Shown in pieces: positions 58,697 to 64,000 of a stretch of DNA of 64,000 nucleotides. Position 1 is the first letter of the stretch, and every line of letters begins with the position of its first letter. Position numbers and translations under genes: made by a program. Below the pieces are notes generated by a model. It saw only the letters and a list, made by a program, of their open reading frames with translations, did not search any database and was not told where the DNA came from. Source of the DNA: a virus; IMG/VR virus record IMGVR_UViG_3300042453_005404, positions 186,001-250,000 of that record. One strand, written 5' to 3'.

Positions 58697-60142
58697 ATGG
58701 CAAACTCTATTGATTTTCGTGCAGATCAAGTTCAAACAAGCAAAATCATTGTCACTGGTAGCACACCACAAAAAACGCTTTTGATTTACGGTATCGATGC
58801 TCAATATACACCATTAAATCAAGGCAACATCGATCCAGCTAAGTTTGACACAACAGTTGTTGGCACAGATGTATTTTTGTTTGTTTCTGGTGGTATTGGT
58901 GCCCGAGGAGGAACAGATCCTTGGATAACTGCTATTGGTGGTGACCTTCATATATCTGGCAACTTGACAGTTGACGGAACTAGTCCCGGTGGATCAGGTG
59001 GCAACAACTTCTTTTTTTCAAACACTTTGGATGTTATAGAAACTTCTGGGTCAATTAAGCTTTCTGGTTCTTTGCCTTTGCAAACGACATATTTGTCGGC
59101 TTCTGTTGGAGTTGAAATAACAGGATCATTTGTGCAAGGTACAGCTACAACAGCTTCTGGTGATTATTCTCACGCACAAGGAAACGGCACTACTGCTTCT
59201 GGCACTAACGCTCATGCAGAAGGAGATGGTTCTACTGCATCTGGCCCTAATTCTCACGCCGAAGGCTATCAAACAACTGCTTCTGCTGATCAAACTCACG
59301 CCGAGGGTTATCAAACAACTGCTTCTTCTCCAAATTCTCATGCAGAAGGAGCTGGCACTACTGCTTCTGGTAAAAAAGCACACGCAGAAGGCGAAGGATC
59401 AGTAGCTTCTGGTGATGTAAGCCATGCAGAAGGATATTACTCAACTGCGTCTGGTTATTCTTCTCATGCTGAAGGTTCTGGATCTATAGCTGCTGGGGAT
59501 TATTCTCATGCAAAAGGATATGGTTCTGAAGCATTTGGAACCGGTTCGCTTGCTGTTGGTTTATATACTGTAGCTTCTGGTGCTGTTGATGGGGCATCTC
59601 CACCAACAACAACGCAAGCTGCTTTTGGGAAATATAACTTAAGAGATAATGTTGATTCTTTGTTTGTTGTTGGTGACGGTTTAGATGATTTAAATCGTCA
59701 CGATGTATTGCGAGTTAACTCTGGATCAGTTCAAATAACTGGTAGCTTGTTTGTTAACGGAACACAAATAACCAGTTCGATCCAAAAAATCAATATCGCT
59801 GGATATAACAGAACAAACTATACATCTCCAACCGTAATCGGTCTGGCTTACTTTGATCCAAGCGAATACACAACGTTTCCCAACATAGCTTTCACAGCAG
59901 TTGGTATGAACATGGCTGGTGTTTCTGGTGGGTTAGATCTATACAATCAAAACACTTCAACCCTTGTTGCACAACTAACATGGAGCGGAAATGGCAGTAT
60001 AACCACAGGAAGCTTTCAAACAATAACGTTTTCAAAACCAGCTTCTGCAACAAGCTATGAGCTTCATTTCAGTCAAAGTGGTGGAGCAAATGGTGGTACT
60101 GATTATTCCACAGTTGGTTTCGTTAATTTTGTTTTGTCTTGA
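58697..60142 (+). CDS. Tail fibre/adhesin with YadA-like head repeats (paralogue B)
   Basis: 481 residues. The N-terminus NSIDFRADQVQTSKIIVTGS parallels paralogue A. Residues about 147-280 carry nine repeats with an exact 14-residue period (HAQG at 158, HAEG at 172, 186, 200, 214, 228, 242, 256, then HAKG at 270). The repeats are followed by FGKYNLRDNVDSLFVVGDGL and RHDVLRVNSGSVQITGSL, as in A. The C-terminal domain differs from A, so receptor-binding ends have been exchanged. SD AAAGG. Confidence 0.85.
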   Translation: MANSIDFRADQVQTSKIIVTGSTPQKTLLIYGIDAQYTPLNQGNIDPAKFDTTVVGTDVFLFVSGGIGARGGTDPWITAIGGDLHISGNLTVDGTSPGGSGGNNFFFSNTLDVIETSGSIKLSGSLPLQTTYLSASVGVEITGSFVQGTATTASGDYSHAQGNGTTASGTNAHAEGDGSTASGPNSHAEGYQTTASADQTHAEGYQTTASSPNSHAEGAGTTASGKKAHAEGEGSVASGDVSHAEGYYSTASGYSSHAEGSGSIAAGDYSHAKGYGSEAFGTGSLAVGLYTVASGAVDGASPPTTTQAAFGKYNLRDNVDSLFVVGDGLDDLNRHDVLRVNSGSVQITGSLFVNGTQITSSIQKINIAGYNRTNYTSPTVIGLAYFDPSEYTTFPNIAFTAVGMNMAGVSGGLDLYNQNTSTLVAQLTWSGNGSITTGSFQTITFSKPASATSYELHFSQSGGANGGTDYSTVGFVNFVLS

Positions 60143-60179
60143 TCGAACTAGTTAAATACAACCGGTAAAAGGTAACAAA

Positions 60180-61166
60180 ATGGCATACACAGTAGACGCA
60201 TATGCATATCAAATAGTTAGCGGCAGCGAAGCAATGTTTAATCTTAAACAAGCTTTGTCTACTAGCGGTTGGAAAATCTCTGGTTCATCAGATGCAACAA
60301 GTTATGATGCTGATGGAGACATACTAACAAATGGAGCAATGCTTGAAGCAACAGATGCTTGGTTCACAGTAGTTGCGCCCGACGATACCCGACAATGGTC
60401 ATTCCAAAGAGGTTCAGCAAACACAACTTGGACAATCAAACGTAGCAAAGCAGGAATGTCTGGAGCGGTAAATGCTACAACACCTCCTGCTGATGGTAAT
60501 GCTGCAACCTTGGTTAACAACGAAGTTTTTTTCACAACTAACATTGGCAACTGGCTTGTGTCAGTTGTTTCAAGTTCTGTTAACGTTAGTTCTTCATTCT
60601 ATGCTTTCAATGTTCCTCTTGGTGGAGGAAACGTTTACTCGATAATCTATGATGAACCAATGCTTTCTGGTAGCTATAACCCACTAGATCAAGATCCACA
60701 TATTTCATATGCAAACTATTATAGCACAGGATATGCAATTGGTGGAGGAAAGAACTTCGATAGCCAATCAAGCTTGGCATCTTTAGGTGAAGATGGTCGC
60801 CACGTTAAGCGTGTTAGACACAATATGTCTTCTCCAGTAAATCAACCTAGTTTTGCAAACTTTCACAGCGAGCCAATATCAGCCTTCAGTAGTGTGACAT
60901 GGGCTCCCCCCTCAGACAACGGAAACAATACTTTAAATTTAAGTCCATATGATAGCAAGGAAGCAACAATATTGGTACCTTATGGCCGAAGCGCCTATGG
61001 TCCACCTACATATTCCGGCTTTTGGGGATATGGAACACACGTTCGTTACGGTACAACGTTGAAATCTACCCGATCAAATGGTCAAACCATGGATGCAACT
61101 TCTAGATATTACATTTTTGCTGCTGGTTGGTGGTTTCCTTGGGATTCATCAACTCCAGCCATATGA
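60180..61166 (+). CDS. Virion protein in the fibre cluster
   Basis: 328 residues: MAYTVDAYAYQIVSGSEAMF, WFTVVAPDDTRQWSFQRGSA, and an aromatic C-terminus (YGTHVRYGTTLKSTRSNGQT, YIFAAGWWFPWDS). A globular beta-rich protein, possibly a fibre tip or a minor tail protein. No family was recognised. It is coupled with a small gene 8 bases downstream. Confidence 0.7.
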   Translation: MAYTVDAYAYQIVSGSEAMFNLKQALSTSGWKISGSSDATSYDADGDILTNGAMLEATDAWFTVVAPDDTRQWSFQRGSANTTWTIKRSKAGMSGAVNATTPPADGNAATLVNNEVFFTTNIGNWLVSVVSSSVNVSSSFYAFNVPLGGGNVYSIIYDEPMLSGSYNPLDQDPHISYANYYSTGYAIGGGKNFDSQSSLASLGEDGRHVKRVRHNMSSPVNQPSFANFHSEPISAFSSVTWAPPSDNGNNTLNLSPYDSKEATILVPYGRSAYGPPTYSGFWGYGTHVRYGTTLKSTRSNGQTMDATSRYYIFAAGWWFPWDSSTPAI

Positions 61167-61174
61167 GATGAAAC

Positions 61175-61399
61175 ATGGCTATAGCTTCTGGATCAGTAAT
61201 AATACCTGTATTTGATTTAGCTGTAGGATCTTCTAAAAGAAACTCCTCTGGCAGAACATTTACATTCGAACAAGCAGCGGGTGGAGCTGCTGTTACAACT
61301 TATTTCTATAGAGTTCTTGCAACAGGCGTAAGAGGTACCACAACTAGCTTAGGTAGTGTTCCTGCCGGTGCTGTAATCGAAGGTACGTCCACAACTTAA
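61175..61399 (+). CDS. Small virion-like protein
   Basis: 74 residues, Gly/Ser/Thr-rich, beta (IIPVFDLAVGSSKRNSSGRT). It sits at the end of the fibre cluster. Function unknown. Confidence 0.6.
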   Translation: MAIASGSVIIPVFDLAVGSSKRNSSGRTFTFEQAAGGAAVTTYFYRVLATGVRGTTTSLGSVPAGAVIEGTSTT

Positions 61400-61416
61400 T
61401 CCAAAGTATTTTGTTG

Positions 61417-62631
61417 ATGAATATCGTGGACTATACTAACTCCATGCATCAGCAAAACTTGCAAACCATCTCAGATATCATTCTAAAAAATGAGTTGTAT
61501 ATTCTTCCTCTTTATTCAATCAGAGAAGGAATGTGTTCTTGTGGCAAAGCAGATTGTTCTGCTCCCGGCAAGCATCCTTTGTTCCGTTACAACTGGAAAG
61601 TTATTGCTTCAAACAAAGCAGAAAAAGTATTGGATTGGTTTGAGTCATACAACAAAATGAACTTTGGCCTTGCTACAGGAAGACTGTCAAAAGCAACCAA
61701 CAAATATCTTGTTGTTATTGATGTTGATGCAGCAGAACATCCTTTTATCAAAACACTTCCAAATACCTTTTCTTATCGTACAGGAAGTGGTGGTTGGCAT
61801 TTCTGGTTTTGGAGTAAATACCCTATCAAAAACTCTGTATCTCTTCTTGCAGATAAAGTAGATGTAAGAGGAACAGATGGCTATGTGGTTATCCCTCCCA
61901 GCAAACACAAAAAGGGAACTTATAACACCATTAACAACGTAAATATCGCAGATCTACCGCAACCTATTGTTTCTCTCCTACTTGCTAAACCTCAACCAAA
62001 GGTTGCAACAAAGAAGACGAAAACAAAATCAGCCACGCTAACTATCCAGTATAATCTTTGGGTTACACAGTCTGTTCCAACCATTAGAAACATGATGCAA
62101 ACAACTCTTGTTCCAGAAGGTGTAAGAAACGTTGTAATGCATCGCTTGCTATCTTCTGATCGTGCCAAAGGTTGTCTTAAACCTGATTTAGAAATCAACG
62201 CTAGAACCTATCTTAAACGATTTGAAAAACCACAAACGTTTAGAAACGAACTAACTGCTATCATTAACTCGGTAATGACTTATCCAGCTTACAACAACAA
62301 TCATGACAAAATCAATGAGCAATATGTTGCTTGGCTAAAGAAAAACTGTAAAGGTAAAATCCCACCAAAGGATTTGCTCAACACACTAACCAACCTCGAC
62401 AACGAGTTCTTTGGCTTATTAACGGCTTTACCAAGATCAACCAAGGGTTGCTCGCTGGAACAAATCCTTGACGCTAGAAAGGCGTATATGAGCTCTAAAG
62501 GGCATACAGATTTTGTGTCGAACTACAAACCTCAGTTGCTTGCCAAGAAACTTATAAGTCTTGGCTTCACTCGCACACGAACAGCAAAACGTAACATTTG
62601 GAACGTGTTTTTACCGCAGAAAACAAGCTAA
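61417..62631 (+). CDS. Prim-pol-like (AEP) DNA primase/polymerase protein
   Basis: 404 residues from the ATG at 61417; an ATG at 61444 (MHQQNLQTISDI) is also possible, and neither has a clear SD. Residues about 20-190 match the bifunctional primase-polymerase domain: CGKADCSAPGKHPL, YLVVIDVDA (DxD metal motif), GSGGWHFWFWS and VDVRGTDGYVVIPPSKHKKG. The C-terminal 200 residues are helical and lack helicase motifs. It may prime replication or synthesise short DNA. Confidence 0.8.
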   Translation: MNIVDYTNSMHQQNLQTISDIILKNELYILPLYSIREGMCSCGKADCSAPGKHPLFRYNWKVIASNKAEKVLDWFESYNKMNFGLATGRLSKATNKYLVVIDVDAAEHPFIKTLPNTFSYRTGSGGWHFWFWSKYPIKNSVSLLADKVDVRGTDGYVVIPPSKHKKGTYNTINNVNIADLPQPIVSLLLAKPQPKVATKKTKTKSATLTIQYNLWVTQSVPTIRNMMQTTLVPEGVRNVVMHRLLSSDRAKGCLKPDLEINARTYLKRFEKPQTFRNELTAIINSVMTYPAYNNNHDKINEQYVAWLKKNCKGKIPPKDLLNTLTNLDNEFFGLLTALPRSTKGCSLEQILDARKAYMSSKGHTDFVSNYKPQLLAKKLISLGFTRTRTAKRNIWNVFLPQKTS

Positions 62632-62685
62632 AAATAAAAAAGAAAATACCTTTAGATATTAGTGGGCGTATGCTATTCTAATAGC

Positions 62686-63798
62686 ATGAAGACGAAGAAC
62701 ACCAAGTCCACTCCGGTCAACTCCAACAAGCTCACGAAGCTTATCGCTTCTCTGGGCGGGATTACCCGTTCGTGCAACGATGTGCGTCATTGCAGCCGTT
62801 GCAATCTTCCTCTCACCGATCCTGCTTCGTGGGAGCGGGGTATTGGCCCGGTTTGCGCAAAGAAGGATACTCATCTTTTCGCAAAGACCATTCCTGCGAA
62901 CTTCTCGCTTGCAACCATTCACGCTATGGGCGTCAAGCGTGATATGCTTCCTGCCAGCCTTCAACCTGTTTGGACGGCTCTTTATGATTTCCTCTTTGAG
63001 AAGAGTGAAGCGGCTATGAATGCCAATGCCAACGCTGGTACGTTCACCTTTCATTTCTCTGGAGAGGATTGCAGGCAGATTGCCAAGGTGATCGACTTCA
63101 TGTTGTCGTTTTCGATGGATCGTGACAACAAGAATCATCTGATTCAGATTGTTAAGAACCTTGGTTTCATCGGTCTGGCCGGTGTGCTTGCTGGTCAGAG
63201 CTCTACTGGTGAAGCCGAGCTCAAGTTTGTTGATGGCAAGCTGTTTCTCACGGGTTCTAGCAATCGTGCGGGTTTCGATGTGATGCGCAAGATTCCCGGT
63301 ATCGTGATTCCTCGCAAGCGTGGTGGTGGAGCATATGAGGCTCCTGCTGCGCAGTATGAGAAGTTTATCGCTGCCACGATGGAGTTTTGGCCTTGCTTTG
63401 ATGGCAAGGTTGACGAGATTGTTGAGCAGTGCAAGACTTGGATTGCTGCCAATCCTGTTGCGGTCGCTGCCCAGAAGAAGCTTACGGGTAAGCCTGTTGC
63501 CAACATCGTGAATCGTACTACTGATTTTACGATTGGTTTTGCTTGGGATAAGACGGTTACTCGTCGGCTTGTTGACGAGATTAAGAGCATTCCTGCCAAG
63601 GAGCGTTCTTACGATGCCGTTAGCAAGCTGTGGGCAATCAGCAACATTCACAAGGATAAGATTGTGAAGCTTTTTGGCGAACATTACGATATCGTTGAGG
63701 CTGTTGGTGGGCAGACTCCTGCTCCTGCCAAGAGCAGCACGTATAAGCCCCGCTATGGTGGACGGGGTTATGGTTTCAACTACTACTACAATCGGTGA
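62686..63798 (+). CDS. DUF6011-type zinc-finger protein with HARP-like C-terminal domain
   Basis: 370 residues from the ATG at 62686. CSRCNLPLTDPASWERGIGP then VCAKK (about 36-60) is a DUF6011-type zinc knuckle. The C-terminal block FTIGFAWDKTVTRRLVDEIK with IPAKERSYDAVSKLWAISNI resembles HARP domains of SMARCAL1-type proteins. The gene is clearly more GC-rich than its neighbours and prefers AAG and GAG. A 7-bp inverted repeat ATGCTAT/ATAGCAT (62670-62687) touches the ATG. Probably DNA-binding. Confidence 0.75.
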   Translation: MKTKNTKSTPVNSNKLTKLIASLGGITRSCNDVRHCSRCNLPLTDPASWERGIGPVCAKKDTHLFAKTIPANFSLATIHAMGVKRDMLPASLQPVWTALYDFLFEKSEAAMNANANAGTFTFHFSGEDCRQIAKVIDFMLSFSMDRDNKNHLIQIVKNLGFIGLAGVLAGQSSTGEAELKFVDGKLFLTGSSNRAGFDVMRKIPGIVIPRKRGGGAYEAPAAQYEKFIAATMEFWPCFDGKVDEIVEQCKTWIAANPVAVAAQKKLTGKPVANIVNRTTDFTIGFAWDKTVTRRLVDEIKSIPAKERSYDAVSKLWAISNIHKDKIVKLFGEHYDIVEAVGGQTPAPAKSSTYKPRYGGRGYGFNYYYNR

Positions 63799-63810
63799 AA
63801 GGTAATATAT

Positions 63811-63903
63811 ATGTTGCAAGATATAGCAATCGTTGGAATGATTCCGTTTGGGATTGTGTTGGGTGTTCTAATGCATTTTTTTGATAAGGGGATTCAAGAA
63901 TGA
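63811..63903 (+). CDS. Very small membrane protein
   Basis: 30 residues: MLQDIAIVGMIPFGIVLGVL then MHFFDKGIQE; one membrane span. SD GAAAGG lies before the ATG. Its stop overlaps the next ATG (ATGA), which supports real translation. Confidence 0.6.
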   Translation: MLQDIAIVGMIPFGIVLGVLMHFFDKGIQE

Positions 63904-64000
63904 ATGAACTACAAACCGTATTGAACAACTTAGAAAATCGGGCTCGTTATGCAGTGTTGACTAGCAGTATATTTGGTGCTGTTGTTTTTTTTCTTAGCTC
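63900..64000 (+). CDS. Membrane protein, N-terminal part (runs off window)
   Basis: Starts MNELQTVLNNLENRARYAVL and continues into a hydrophobic stretch SIFGAVVFFLS at the window edge. Coupled by ATGA to the preceding small membrane gene. No family can be given from 33 residues. Confidence 0.55.
   Translation, partial: MNELQTVLNNLENRARYAVLTSSIFGAVVFFLS

Noticed and set aside
62659-63819. 386-codon leftward open frame covering the DUF6011/HARP-like gene
   Set aside because: It has no domain, starts and ends at the same borders as the real gene, and arises from the codon bias of the rightward frame, which carries zinc-finger and HARP-like motifs.

Overview
The window reads as part of a large T4-like (contractile-tailed, Straboviridae-type or jumbo) phage genome. 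The evidence is a head-to-tail run of T4-type virion genes in near-canonical order. There is no host-like metabolism, rRNA or tRNA gene. Genes are tightly packed, often with ATGA overlaps, and base composition is AT-rich. The host cannot be read directly. A Flp-type prepilin (41542-41709) recalls small pilins of Myxococcota and other delta-type bacteria, but this is a weak clue.

Layout. 1-226 is a partial leftward gene. 295-10005 is the head module: portal (gp20-like), prohead protease (gp21-like) with a homing-endonuclease relic and a second copy of its 3' end behind it, small core proteins, a long proline-rich scaffold, and the major capsid protein. 10031-14080 holds a strong terminator, a leftward coiled-coil gene, an 874-residue nucleotidyltransferase/ligase/NMNAT-like protein, a small core-like protein and a leftward HAD phosphatase. 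14109-25253 is the neck and tail module: gp13-like, an I-TevI-like GIY-YIG endonuclease, gp14-like, gp15-like, two tail-sheath paralogues of about 1,000 residues, and the tube protein. 25298-32007 holds unknown virion-like genes, an HDAC-family deacetylase, an HNH endonuclease and a DUF5872 protein carrying an intein. 32008-36494 is a leftward block of small genes plus gmd and purA. 36600-44178 holds a putative ADP-ribosyltransferase, a superoxide-dismutase-like protein, a lysis-like cluster, the Flp pilin, the endolysin and a possible nuclease. 44251-52420 mixes small leftward genes, a divergent GroEL-like chaperonin, an Hc1-like protein and PhoH with a class 3-type intein. 52576-61399 is a tail-fibre or adhesin array with YadA-type head repeats. 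61417-64000 holds a prim-pol-like protein, a DUF6011/HARP-like protein and small membrane genes.

Three themes link the genes. First, several proteins start with a short helix ending in an (L/I)xE site, the T4 gp21 cleavage signature. This suggests a set of capsid-targeted and possibly injected proteins processed by the protease encoded here. Second, a recurring octamer close to CTA(C/T/G)TTAT sits just upstream of many rightward late genes and looks like the late promoter. At several genes (GIY-YIG, sheath, endolysin, a fibre) it lies inside an inverted repeat whose 3' arm covers the Shine-Dalgarno (SD) sequence. That arrangement resembles the T4 e, soc and I-TevI control hairpins. Third, mobile elements (GIY-YIG, HNH, two inteins, two relics) are dense, and three share one C-terminal helix-turn-helix DNA-binding module.

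All assignments come from reading the sequence and from family knowledge. No database search was run.
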